From assembly GCA_000415505.1 (NCBI GenBank), contig KE354466.1, forward strand, positions 1 to 46,854: a stretch of 46,854 nt of DNA, written 5' to 3'. The DNA comes from Streptomyces afghaniensis 772 (lineage in GTDB: Bacteria; Actinomycetota; Actinomycetes; Streptomycetales; Streptomycetaceae). How positions within the stretch are numbered: the first letter of the stretch is position 1; each line of letters begins with the position of its first letter. This document shows, piece by piece, positions 10,313 through 18,748 of the stretch. The position numbers were made by a program, and so were the translations under genes. The notes under the pieces are model-generated. The model was not told the origin of the DNA. It did no database searches and saw nothing but the letters and a program-made list of their open reading frames with translations.

Positions 10313-11500
10313 ATGAGCCCTGGGCAACGATCCGTGGCGCACATGTCGCGACGAAGGAACGGCGGGGAAATGGGCGAGAAGTCGACACATGAAGTCGTGA
10401 CGGAGCGGGCAGATCCTTCACCTTCGCCATGGCTACCTTCCCATGTTCCGGTCAGCTTTTTCCCAATGAATGGAAAAGTCGGGGGCGGTAATCCTTCCGG
10501 GGAATACAAGGAGCCCGTGCCCGATGAACTTCTCGCCGCATACCGGAAGATGGTCGTCGGGCGCCGCTTCGACGTGCAGGCGACCGCGCTGGCCCGTCAG
10601 GGCAGGCTCGCTGTCCACCCGTCCAGCCTCGGCCAGGAGGCCTGCCAGGTCGGCGCCGCGCTCGCCCTGCGCGACACCGACTGGCTGTTCCCCACGTACC
10701 GCGACTGCACCGCCCTGATCAGCCGTGGCATCGACCCCGTCGAGGCGCTGACCCTGATGCGCGGCGACGCCCACTGCGGCTACGACCCGGTACGGCACCG
10801 CACCGCGCCCCAGTGCACCCCGCTGGCCACCCACGCCGTCCACGCCACCGGCCTCGCCCACGGCGAGCGCCTCAAGGGCACGGACACGGTTGCCCTCGCC
10901 CTCCTCGGCGACGGCGCCACGAGCGAGGGAGACTTCCACGAGGCCCTCAACCTCGCGGGCGTCCTGCGGGCACCGGTGGTCTTCCTCGTGCAGAACAACC
11001 GGTACGCCCTCTCCGTGCCGCTCGCCGACCAGACGGCGGCACCGAGCCTGGCGTACAAGGGCGTCGGCCACGGCGTCCGCTCCGAGCAGGTGGACGGCAA
11101 TGACGCGGCGGCCGTACTCGCCGTCCTGACCACCGCCGTCGAGGACGCGCGGGCGGGCGGCGGCCCCTGGCTGGTCGAGGCGCACACCTACCGCATGGGT
11201 CCGCACACCAGCGCCGACGATCCGTCCCGCTACCGTCCGGCCGAGGAGGCCGGGCACTGGCGAGGGCGCGACCCGATCGACCGACTGGAGGCCCGGCTGC
11301 GCGACCGCGGCCTGCTCACCGAGGACGACATCACCACCACGGCGGCCGAGGCCGAGGAGTACGCGGCCGGCCTGCGCACCCGCCTCGCCGAGGACCCCGC
11401 CCTGGACCCGCTCGCTCTCCTCGACCATGTGTTCAGCGCCCCGACCCCACAACTGACCGAGCAACGGGCCGCCTTGCGCGCCGAGTTGGAAGGACGCTGA
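10313..11500 (+). CDS. 2-oxoacid dehydrogenase E1 component, alpha subunit
   Basis: Thiamine-diphosphate-dependent E1alpha, which would decarboxylate a 2-oxoacid (or take a two-carbon unit from a ketose) and pass the acyl group to a lipoyl domain. The thiamine-binding motif runs from GDGATSEGDFHEALN to QNN about 30 residues later. The blocks RQGRLAVHPSSLGQEA, FPTYRDC and YRMGPHTSADDPSRYR are typical of the branched-chain oxoacid dehydrogenase branch. The partner gene starts 1 nt after this stop. The start is uncertain: ATG codons at 10313, 10343 and 10370 are all in frame, and none has an ideal ribosome site; the 10370 start gives 376 residues and still keeps a normal N terminus. No E3 (lipoamide dehydrogenase) gene is nearby, so it would be shared with primary metabolism if turnover needs it. 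Confidence 0.9.
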   Translation: MSPGQRSVAHMSRRRNGGEMGEKSTHEVVTERADPSPSPWLPSHVPVSFFPMNGKVGGGNPSGEYKEPVPDELLAAYRKMVVGRRFDVQATALARQGRLAVHPSSLGQEACQVGAALALRDTDWLFPTYRDCTALISRGIDPVEALTLMRGDAHCGYDPVRHRTAPQCTPLATHAVHATGLAHGERLKGTDTVALALLGDGATSEGDFHEALNLAGVLRAPVVFLVQNNRYALSVPLADQTAAPSLAYKGVGHGVRSEQVDGNDAAAVLAVLTTAVEDARAGGGPWLVEAHTYRMGPHTSADDPSRYRPAEEAGHWRGRDPIDRLEARLRDRGLLTEDDITTTAAEAEEYAAGLRTRLAEDPALDPLALLDHVFSAPTPQLTEQRAALRAELEGR

Positions 11501-11501
11501 C

Positions 11502-13676
11502 ATGACGGTGACGACTCGGGCGGCGGCCGCGGCCACCACGATGGCGACGGCCACCACGATGGCGAAGGCCCTGAACTCCGCCCTGCGGGACGCGCTCGAC
11601 GCGGACGAACGGGTCGTCGTCTTCGGTGAGGACGTCGGCCGGCTCGGCGGAGTCTTCCGGATCACAGACGGGCTCGCGGACACCTTCGGCGAACGGCGCT
11701 GCTTCGACACCCCGGCCTGCGAGGCGGGCATCGCGGGTCTCGCGGTCGGTATGGCGATGGCCGGGTTCCGGCCCGTCGTGGAGATGCAGTTCGACGCGTT
11801 CGCCTACCCGGCGTTCGAGCAGATCACCTCCCACATCGCCAAGCTCCGCAACCGCACTCGCGGCGCCCTCGCCCTCCCTCTCGTCATACGCGTCCCCTAC
11901 GGTGGCGGAATCGGCGGAGTCGAGCACCACAGCGATTCCAGCGAGGCGTACTACGCGCACACGGCGGGCCTGAAGGTCGTCACGCCAGCGACGGTGGCCG
12001 ACGCGTACTCACTCCTGCGGGAGGCCATCGACGACCCGGACCCTGTGGTCTTCCTGGAACCCAAGCGCCATTACTGGACGAAGGACGACGTCCGGCTACC
12101 GTCACGCACCGAGCCGTTCGGCACCGCGGCGGTCCGCCGCCCCGGCACCGCCGCCACGCTCGTCGCGTACGGCCCGTCGGTCGCCGTCGCCCTGGAGGCC
12201 GCCCGGGAGGCGGCGACCGAGGGCATGGACATCGAGGTACTGGACCTGCGCACCCTCGTCCCGCTCGACGACCACGCCCTCACCGAGTCGGTACGGCGCA
12301 CCGGCCGCTGCCTGGTCGTGCACGAGGCACAGAGCTTCGCCGGGGTCGGCGCAGAGATCGCCGCACGGGTCCAGGAGCGCTGCTTCGACGCTCTGGAGGC
12401 CCCCGTGCTGCGCGTCACGGGCCTCGACATCCCGTACCCGCCACCGCTGCTGGAGAGCGCGCATCTGCCGGGCGTTGGGCGGGTGCTGGACGGGTTGCGG
12501 CGACTGCTGCCCGACGGCGGACAGCCGGGCGTGGGTGTACGGCGGGTGTTTCCGGTACCCGTCGGCGGGGCGGGCACCGACGGCCGGACCGTGCGAACCT
12601 TCCGACTCCCGGACCTGGGTGAAGGGCTGGCGGAGGCCGAGGTACTGGAATGGACGGTCGCCGTGGGCGATCACGTCACCCACGACCAGACCGTGGCCGA
12701 GGTCGAGACGGCCAAGTCCGTCGTCACGCTGCCCAGCCCGTTCGCCGGGACGGTGACCGCCCTGCACTGCGCCGCCGGAGAGATCGTCAAGGTCGGGGCG
12801 CGACTGATGTCGGTGGCGCAGGCTTCCGGGGAGGGCGGGGCGAGTGCCGACTCGTCTCCGGAGGCAGGCTCGGGTGCGGGCACATCTCCCGGGACCGGGT
12901 CGGGGGCGGTGCTCACGGGGTACGGAACCGGAGCGCGCAGCGGCCACGTGGCGAACGAGGCCGGCCCCTCGGAGAACGGTGAGCTCGGCACCTCTCATCA
13001 GCCAGGCATACGCATCCCCCTCGACGCAGCCGCCGAGAAGTTCCACCGCGCCCACCGCGACACACCCGCCGTCACCATCTGGGCGGACGCGGATGCCACG
13101 GGCCTGCTCGCCGCCCGTGACACCCATGGCACGGGTCTGCTTCCCCTGCTGGCCCGCGCATGCCTCTCCGGGCTCGCCGCCTTCCCCGAACTGAACGCCC
13201 GGGTGGACACCGGCCGGGCGGAGATCGTCCGGCTGCCCCACGTGCACCTCGGCTTCGCCGCTCAGACCGGTCAAGGCCTGGTCGTTCCCGTCGTACGGGA
13301 CGCCGACCGGCTGCCGCTCCACGCTCTCGCCGCCGAACTGCGCCGCCTCACCGACTGCGCCCGGCGGGACGCGGTCCCCGCCGGCCACCTCACCGGCGGC
13401 ACCTTCACCCTCAACAACTACGGCCCCCTCGGGGTCGACGGTGCCACCCCGATCCTCAACCACCCCCAGACGGCGATGCTCGGCTTCGGCCGCCTCGTCG
13501 ACCGTCCCTGGGCCGTGGACGGCCGCGTGGAGGTACGCAAGGTCGCTCACCTGTCTCTGACCTTCGACCACCGCGTCTGCGACGGCGGCACCGCGGCCGG
13601 ATTCCTGCGCCATGTGATCGCGCGCATCACCGCCGCCGAACAAGCCAATGGAGGCGAAGACGTCCCAGCTCCATGA
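11502..13676 (+). CDS. Fused 2-oxoacid dehydrogenase E1beta-lipoyl-E2 acyltransferase
   Basis: One 724-residue frame joins two normally separate subunits. Residues 20-345 are E1beta (VFGEDVGRLGGVF, FDTPACEAGIAG, EAQSFAGVGAEIAA). Residues 365-440 are a lipoyl domain (LPDLGEGLAEAEV; lipoyl lysine near residue 404 in VETAKSVV). After a Gly/Ser-rich linker, residues 505-715 are the E2 acyltransferase with the active-site motif DHRVCDG near 689. The linker keeps a VLTGYGTGA-like piece, but I see no peripheral-subunit-binding domain, which in normal E2 docks E1 and E3. Covalent fusion to E1beta would make that domain unnecessary. The arrangement recalls NapB/NapD and QncN/QncL, two-component systems that hand a glycolyl unit from ketose phosphates to an acyl carrier protein for NRPS use. 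It could equally make branched acyl-CoA starters. Confidence 0.92.
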   Translation: MTVTTRAAAAATTMATATTMAKALNSALRDALDADERVVVFGEDVGRLGGVFRITDGLADTFGERRCFDTPACEAGIAGLAVGMAMAGFRPVVEMQFDAFAYPAFEQITSHIAKLRNRTRGALALPLVIRVPYGGGIGGVEHHSDSSEAYYAHTAGLKVVTPATVADAYSLLREAIDDPDPVVFLEPKRHYWTKDDVRLPSRTEPFGTAAVRRPGTAATLVAYGPSVAVALEAAREAATEGMDIEVLDLRTLVPLDDHALTESVRRTGRCLVVHEAQSFAGVGAEIAARVQERCFDALEAPVLRVTGLDIPYPPPLLESAHLPGVGRVLDGLRRLLPDGGQPGVGVRRVFPVPVGGAGTDGRTVRTFRLPDLGEGLAEAEVLEWTVAVGDHVTHDQTVAEVETAKSVVTLPSPFAGTVTALHCAAGEIVKVGARLMSVAQASGEGGASADSSPEAGSGAGTSPGTGSGAVLTGYGTGARSGHVANEAGPSENGELGTSHQPGIRIPLDAAAEKFHRAHRDTPAVTIWADADATGLLAARDTHGTGLLPLLARACLSGLAAFPELNARVDTGRAEIVRLPHVHLGFAAQTGQGLVVPVVRDADRLPLHALAAELRRLTDCARRDAVPAGHLTGGTFTLNNYGPLGVDGATPILNHPQTAMLGFGRLVDRPWAVDGRVEVRKVAHLSLTFDHRVCDGGTAAGFLRHVIARITAAEQANGGEDVPAP

Positions 13677-13773
13677 ACTCACTGTTGCCGCAGCACGACT
13701 CGATCCCTGACGAGGGCTCGGTACCAGTCGCGTGCCGGCGCCGATGCGGTTCCCAGCTTTGACGGTGCGGCCG

Positions 13774-14196
13774 TCATGGCGTCGGTCGGTGCGGCCGCGG
13801 CCCGAACCTGACCTCGGCTTCGGGGGCGAGGCCGAGCTGCGGGCCGGTGAGCCGTTCGGGCGCCGTGATGAGGATGTTGTAGTGGTTCGGGAAATGGCAG
13901 GCGTCGAATCCCAGGACCGTTCCCACCAATCTCCCGCCGGCCCAGACCTCGTCGCCCCGGTCGATGACGCCGGCGCAGCCGATCTCGACGAAGCCCAGGA
14001 ATCCGACCCGGTCGATGCGGGCGCCGGCGGCGGTCTTTGTGTGGTCCGTGGTCACCAGCTCGTGCACCTCCCCATGTCGGACACACCGGCTCGCGAACCC
14101 CTCCAGGGTCATCCCCCGGTCGTCACGCCGGTGGATGAGGACCTTCACCAGCCGTCCGTACACGGCGCGCTTGGCACCGTCCTCTCCGGGTGTCAC
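13774..14196 (-). CDS. Conserved small protein of unknown function (possibly DUF6917)
   Basis: A 140-residue soluble protein with no signal peptide, membrane segment or catalytic motif that I can name. Recognisable blocks are FASRCVRHGEVHELVTTDHT, DRVGFLGFVEIG, WAGGRLVGTVLGFD and CHFPNHYNILI. I associate this pattern with a conserved family of unknown function (DUF6917), but from memory only. The several conserved Cys and His residues (CVRHGEVHE, DACHFPNH) could bind a metal. The start is a GTG at 14196 that overlaps the stop of the oxidoreductase gene (GTGA), so it is co-translated as the last gene of the minus-strand operon. A role in the same pathway as the oxidoreductases is likely by position; nothing more can be said. 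Confidence 0.75.
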   Translation of the reverse strand: MTPGEDGAKRAVYGRLVKVLIHRRDDRGMTLEGFASRCVRHGEVHELVTTDHTKTAAGARIDRVGFLGFVEIGCAGVIDRGDEVWAGGRLVGTVLGFDACHFPNHYNILITAPERLTGPQLGLAPEAEVRFGPRPHRPTP

Positions 14197-15137
14197 GGGT
14201 GGCGTACCTCCTGTCGGGGGTGGGGGCGAGCGGGGCCTTCGCAGGCGTACGTGGCGGCCACCAGCTCCAGGGCGGCCAGACCGTCGGGGCAGTTCGGGCG
14301 GCGGCCGGACAGGACGTCGGTGAAGTCACGTAGTACGCCCACGTATTCGTGCCAGAGGGACCCTTTGAACTCCGGATGGCCCGCGAGCATGTCGGCCTGG
14401 TCGACGGTCCCGTCGGCGAGCCGCACCTCGACCGTCTTGCGTTCGCCGGGCCGGGACCAGTCGAGCACCACCCGGGCCGCCGCGCCGGACGGGGCGGTCA
14501 GCAACACTCGCGCCTGCCGGTCGACGCCGCGCGCGTCGCGGTGCACGGTGGCCTCGGTCACCCGTACGTCTCCGAGGAACAGGCGAACCAGATCGAACGC
14601 GTTGGGCCCGTTGTCGGCGACGCAGCCGCCCCCGCAGCGCTCCGGGTCGAGATACCAGCGGTCCCTACCCGCGTGTTCCTCGATCGTCTCCTCGTAGCGC
14701 ACCGTCAGCGACACGATCGGGGCGCCGGAGGCGATGCGCCGGCGGAGCGCGTCGACCTCCCTGTTGTAACGGCGGTGGAAGGAGGTGAACAGCACGGTGC
14801 CGTTCTGCCGGGAGAGTCGCGCGAGTTGGCGGCCGTCGTACGCATGCGTGGCGAGCGGCTTCTCCACGCACACCGCGCGTCCGGCTGCCAGCGCGTCCCT
14901 GCACACCGGATAGTGCAGGTCGTTGGGCACGTTGACCACCACGGCGTCCAGGTCCGCGGCCCGCAGCAGCTCGCGGTGGTCGCGGAAGCGCGGCACGTGC
15001 GCCGGTGCGGCGGCGAGCCGGCTCTCGTCGGGGTCGCAGACCGCCACCAGCCGCGCGCACGCGGCGCTTTCGAACGCGGCCAGGTAGAAGCGGGAGATGA
15101 CACCGAGGCCGATGAGACCGATGCGGGGGAGTGTCAT
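14193..15137 (-). CDS. Gfo/Idh/MocA-family NAD(P)-dependent oxidoreductase
   Basis: A 314-residue oxidoreductase that would oxidise or reduce a hydroxyl/keto group on a sugar, cyclitol or similar substrate. The N-terminal Rossmann motif is GLIGLGVISRFY, followed by AVCDPD and the family signature EKPLATHAYDG near residue 95, where the lysine normally takes part in catalysis. The C-terminal half is the usual alpha/beta domain, with GGGCVADNGPNAFDLVRLF in the substrate region (this family often has a DxGxH there; here it is DNGPN, so the usual histidine is replaced by asparagine). It overlaps its neighbours by 4 nt on both sides. A second member of the family is the first gene of the same operon, suggesting two redox steps on one intermediate. 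Exact substrate unknown. Confidence 0.9.
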   Translation of the reverse strand: MTLPRIGLIGLGVISRFYLAAFESAACARLVAVCDPDESRLAAAPAHVPRFRDHRELLRAADLDAVVVNVPNDLHYPVCRDALAAGRAVCVEKPLATHAYDGRQLARLSRQNGTVLFTSFHRRYNREVDALRRRIASGAPIVSLTVRYEETIEEHAGRDRWYLDPERCGGGCVADNGPNAFDLVRLFLGDVRVTEATVHRDARGVDRQARVLLTAPSGAAARVVLDWSRPGERKTVEVRLADGTVDQADMLAGHPEFKGSLWHEYVGVLRDFTDVLSGRRPNCPDGLAALELVAATYACEGPARPHPRQEVRHP

Positions 15138-16363
15138 GCCGGGCTCCCCGCCTCTGTGGGCGGGACGGGTTCCGGGAAGCCGAGACCGCTGTTCCGGGCC
15201 AGATCGAGCATCTCCCGGTGCAGGGCCGGCTCCAGCGGGACGCCGTGAGCGCGCCGTTCGCGCGAGCGGGCGTCCTCCGGCCAGCCGGGATAGCTCACCG
15301 GTTCGTCCGCCCGGACCGGCGGGCAGCCGAGGAGGGCGCCGAAGAGGGCGGCCGCGTCGCTGCGGAACTCGGCCTCGGGCCTGAGGCGCCCGGGGGCGAC
15401 GGCCAGCAGGAAACAGCCGATGTCGTCGTCCGGGCCGGCCGGCTCCGCCGCCTCCTCCCGCGGCCCGATCCCGGCACCGGGGACGAGTGCGGACAGTACC
15501 TCGACCAGCAGACCGAGCCCGAAGCCCTTGTAGCCGCCGGTGTCCGGGTCACCGCCGAGCCAGCGCAGGTGCGCCTGGCCGCGGTCGAAGGCGGCCGGAT
15601 CGGTCACCGGCCCGCCGTCGTCGTCCTGGAGCCAGCCCGCGGGCACGCTCTGCCCGGCGCGTGCGGCGGCCCGGACCCTCCCGGTGGGGGCGACCGTGGT
15701 GGCCATGTCCAGGACGAACGGCGGCCGGTCGCCGGCCGGGGCGGCCAGCGCGAGCGGGTTCGTGCCCAGCATGGGGGAGCGTCCGCCGACCGGACGGACG
15801 ATCCGCTGCCGGCCGCAGTTGGCGGTGACCAGGCCCACCATGTGGTGCCGGACCGCGCGCAGGGCGTGGTGGCCCGCGCAGCCGAAGTGGGTGGCTCCCC
15901 GCACCGAGACCATGCCGACCCCGTACCGGCGGGCGCGCTCGACCGCCAGGTCCATCGCCTCGGTGGCGGCCCACAGACCGAGCGCCCGGCGGGCGTCGAG
16001 GAGCACCGAGGCACCGCGGTCGGTGACGATGCGCGGCTCCGCGCGCGGGTCGCAGCGGCCCGAGTCGAGCAGGGGCAGATACAGCCGGGTGAGGTTGGTG
16101 ATGCCGTGGCTGGTGAAGCCCGTCAGGTCGCCGTGGCACAGCGCGTCGGCGGCGGTCCCCGCGCGGTCCTCGGGCAGTCCCCTGGCTCGGAAGACCTGTG
16201 TCACGAACGCGAGGAGGCCCGGGTAAGGCACCCGGACGGCGGCGTCGCCGGTGGTGCCGGGGGCCTGGGGCGGGACGGCGCACGGTCCGGAACGGGGCTG
16301 CGCGGCAGCCTGGGCGGTCGCGTCCGCGGAGGCTGTGGAGATGGGGGAAACGGTAGAGGTCAT
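15134..16363 (-). CDS. Ldh2-family malate/L-lactate/sulfolactate-type dehydrogenase
   Basis: A 409-residue NAD(P)-dependent 2-hydroxyacid or imine reductase of the Ldh2 family. This family includes sulfolactate dehydrogenase ComC, ureidoglycolate dehydrogenase and piperideine-carboxylate reductase. Landmarks: a Ser/Thr/Ala-rich N-terminal extension of about 40 residues, DLTGFTSHGITNL near residue 80, VRGATHFGCAGHH (catalytic-region histidine), SPMLGTNPLALAAPA, and the glycine-rich GGYKGFGLGLLVE. It overlaps its neighbours by 4 nt on both sides. With a cysteate synthase in the same cluster, reduction of sulfopyruvate to sulfolactate (or the reverse) is an attractive role. Reduction of another 2-oxoacid or cyclic imine is just as possible from sequence. 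Confidence 0.88.
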   Translation of the reverse strand: MTSTVSPISTASADATAQAAAQPRSGPCAVPPQAPGTTGDAAVRVPYPGLLAFVTQVFRARGLPEDRAGTAADALCHGDLTGFTSHGITNLTRLYLPLLDSGRCDPRAEPRIVTDRGASVLLDARRALGLWAATEAMDLAVERARRYGVGMVSVRGATHFGCAGHHALRAVRHHMVGLVTANCGRQRIVRPVGGRSPMLGTNPLALAAPAGDRPPFVLDMATTVAPTGRVRAAARAGQSVPAGWLQDDDGGPVTDPAAFDRGQAHLRWLGGDPDTGGYKGFGLGLLVEVLSALVPGAGIGPREEAAEPAGPDDDIGCFLLAVAPGRLRPEAEFRSDAAALFGALLGCPPVRADEPVSYPGWPEDARSRERRAHGVPLEPALHREMLDLARNSGLGFPEPVPPTEAGSPA

Positions 16364-17796
16364 CGAGGAGAGATCCTGTCCGCGGCCGCGCCGGGCACGG
16401 CAGCTGAGTGAGCGTCGGATGGTTCGTCGGCGCCTTCGCCGGGCGGCCCGTGGCGGACCCTGGCGATGAGAACGCGGGCGATCTCGTCGGCGTAGCGGTC
16501 CAGGGCGTCCAGGTCGACGTACTCACCGGGGGCGTGCGCGTGGTTGGTGTCCAGGCCGCCGGGGCCGAAGACCGCCGTGTAGCTGTCGGGTACGTCCGCC
16601 ATCCAGATCGCGTCGCAGGTGAAGGCCGGTTCCTCGTCGGGCCAGCGCGTCAGGCCCGCGTGTCGTTCCAGCAGTTCCTCGGCCCACGGCGCGCGGCCTC
16701 GGCCGTCCAGCGCGGGCAGGCCGCGTTTGTACCAGTGCAGGGAGGTGATCCGTGTCGCGTCGGAGGCCGTCCTGGCCAGGTCAGGGGTGCCGGTGGCCCC
16801 GCAGGTGAAGTCGGCGAGTGCTTCGCGCAGGGCCTGCTCCAGCGCGGCCTCGGCGGCCCGGCCGGCCGGCCGGGATCCGTAGGAGAGGTTGAGCAGCAGG
16901 CGGCCGGTGCCGTAGACCCGGTTGTGCCGTTCGCCGGTGTGCAGGCCGGCCACGCACACCCTGCCGTCGCCGATCCGCGGCGGCAGGGCCCGGGCGAGGT
17001 AGTGGCCGATGTGCCCGAGCAGCACGGTCGCGTTGTGACCGGCTTCGGGGCGGTCGTCCACGGCGTCCTCGCCCGCGACGCGGACCAGGGCCGTCATGGA
17101 GGCCGTCGAACGGGGCAGGAAGCGGTGCCCGGTGGGTTCGCAGAACAGGTTCAGCCCGCCGGTGAACCCGTCCTCCACCAGCGGCCTGGTGCCGAACGTG
17201 CCCATGGCACCGCCTTCTTCCCCGGCCACTGCCTGGACGAGCACACCGACCCGGCTGCCCAGGGCCGGCTCGGCGGCGCGAGCGGCCCGGATCCCGGCGA
17301 GCAGGGCGACGGCGGGGCCCTTGGCGTCGACCGCTCCACGGCCGGTGAAACGCCGGCCGTCGAAGCCGGCCGGCCACCAGCCGGCCACCGTGTCCAGGTG
17401 GACGTTGAACATCACCGTGTCCTGCCGCGGGAGTTCGGGGCCGAGGCGCAGCACCAGACTGGGCTGCGAGGCCAGGAACGTCTCGTCGCGCGCCGCCTCC
17501 CGGACCGTGAGCGGCACGTCGTCCCTGCGCAGCACCGCAGGATCCGGCGGGGCGTGGCGCAGCACCTTCAGACCGAGGGTCGCGGCGGCGGCCGCAAAGG
17601 CCCGGCCGGCCTCCCACAGGCGCACGGGGGGACCATCGGTGCCGGTCTCCAGGGGTCCGGCCGTGGGAGTGCCGAGCAGATCGAGCAGCAGGTCGTGATC
17701 GGCTGGTGTCAGCCGGGCGGGCGGCGACAGCGCCGCGGGGGGCGAGTGGGCGGCGGATCCGGCCGGGGGAGCAGGCCGGGCCGGAACGTCAACCAT
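16360..17796 (-). CDS. M20-family metallopeptidase / deacylase (ArgE/DapE-like)
   Basis: A 478-residue zinc hydrolase likely to cleave an amide, for example removing an acyl group or a dipeptide from an intermediate. Metal and catalytic motifs are in the expected order: HLDTV near residue 133, DAKGPAVALLAG near 155 (bridging Asp), GEEGG near 190 (catalytic Glu pair), and HAPGEYV near the C terminus. The first 35 residues are Pro/Ala-rich and probably disordered. The ATG at 17796 is the chosen start because it overlaps the upstream stop by 8 nt; the frame is open further upstream but only as the antisense or alternate frame of the neighbour. It overlaps the next gene by 4 nt. In pathways of this kind such enzymes often remove a protecting acyl group, but the substrate here is unknown. 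Confidence 0.88.
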   Translation of the reverse strand: MVDVPARPAPPAGSAAHSPPAALSPPARLTPADHDLLLDLLGTPTAGPLETGTDGPPVRLWEAGRAFAAAAATLGLKVLRHAPPDPAVLRRDDVPLTVREAARDETFLASQPSLVLRLGPELPRQDTVMFNVHLDTVAGWWPAGFDGRRFTGRGAVDAKGPAVALLAGIRAARAAEPALGSRVGVLVQAVAGEEGGAMGTFGTRPLVEDGFTGGLNLFCEPTGHRFLPRSTASMTALVRVAGEDAVDDRPEAGHNATVLLGHIGHYLARALPPRIGDGRVCVAGLHTGERHNRVYGTGRLLLNLSYGSRPAGRAAEAALEQALREALADFTCGATGTPDLARTASDATRITSLHWYKRGLPALDGRGRAPWAEELLERHAGLTRWPDEEPAFTCDAIWMADVPDSYTAVFGPGGLDTNHAHAPGEYVDLDALDRYADEIARVLIARVRHGPPGEGADEPSDAHSAAVPGAAADRISPR

Positions 17797-18748
17797 GCCG
17801 ACCCCCACCGGCGGGAACCCGGTCGGAGAGGAATTCCTGCCGCACGAGCCGCGCCAGGCACCGCCCGTAGCGGACGAACTCCGCCACGCCGTCGGCGGCG
17901 GTGGTGTCCTGGCCCTGGTGCGGTTGCAGACGGGTGTGCGGTTCGATGGACCAGGCCCCGGTGTAACCGTGGTCGGCCAGGGCCCTGAGGCAGGAGCGCA
18001 CAGCGGACTCCCCGGCGCCCGGCAGTGTGTACGTGACCTGACCGTCCGGCCCGGTCCGCGCGTCCTTGACGTGCACGTGGGCGACGTGGTCGATGATCTC
18101 GTCCAGCAGCGCGCGGGCGTCGTAGCCGTACGGCACTCCGTTGCCGGTGTCGAACAGCAGCCGCAGCGCGGGACCGCCGGCGCGGTCGAGGAGCTCCCGC
18201 ATCCGGTCGGCCCGGGTGCCGGCCCAACCACTGCAGTTCTCGTGCAGCAGCACCAGGCCCTCCTGCTCGGCCAGCCGGACCAACCGGGCCATCCGGTCCA
18301 GCGCCCGCCTGCCCCACTCCTCTTCGTCCAGGCCGTTGTTGGGGTAGGACATCACCCGGACGAACCGGGTGCCCAGGGTGGCGCAGCGCCGGGCCAGTCG
18401 CCGCAGCTCCCGGACATCGTCCTCGAAGCGCCCGGTGATCGGGCGGCTCCAGTCGGCGATCCGGGAATCGACGCAGACGACGTCGAGACCGGCTGCCGCG
18501 ATCCGGTCGGCCAGGCCGGCGAAGGCACGGTCGTCGAGGTCGGCGACCGCGACGCCGTCGACGGTGCGCAACTCGATCGCCGTCCAGCCGAGCCGGCGCA
18601 GTGCGTCCAGTTGCCCGGTGAGATCCGCCGCGGCCTCGTCCCCGATGCCCGCGAACCGGATACCGGGAGCCGTCCGCCCGCTCGGGGCGTTCTCGGTCGC
18701 GCCGCACCGGGAGTCCTCAGCGCCCGCTCCGGAAAGGTCAACGTCCAT
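17789..18748 (-). CDS. Sugar phosphate isomerase/epimerase-like TIM-barrel protein
   Basis: A 319-residue xylose-isomerase-like (AP endonuclease family 2 fold) protein. Metal-binding residues are visible: Glu in LLHENCSGW, Asp in LLFDTGNGVPYGY, His in HVHVKDA, and Glu in SIEPHTR. Members include sugar and inosose isomerases, epimerases and dehydratases, which often work with Gfo/Idh/MocA enzymes, two of which are in this operon. The ATG at 18748 was chosen because it has an AGGAGG site about 10 nt upstream and overlaps the previous stop by 11 nt. The first 40 residues precede the barrel, which begins around IRFAGIGDEAAADL. The reaction cannot be named; isomerisation or dehydration of a keto-sugar or cyclitol is the natural guess. 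Confidence 0.88.
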   Translation of the reverse strand: MDVDLSGAGAEDSRCGATENAPSGRTAPGIRFAGIGDEAAADLTGQLDALRRLGWTAIELRTVDGVAVADLDDRAFAGLADRIAAAGLDVVCVDSRIADWSRPITGRFEDDVRELRRLARRCATLGTRFVRVMSYPNNGLDEEEWGRRALDRMARLVRLAEQEGLVLLHENCSGWAGTRADRMRELLDRAGGPALRLLFDTGNGVPYGYDARALLDEIIDHVAHVHVKDARTGPDGQVTYTLPGAGESAVRSCLRALADHGYTGAWSIEPHTRLQPHQGQDTTAADGVAEFVRYGRCLARLVRQEFLSDRVPAGGGRHG

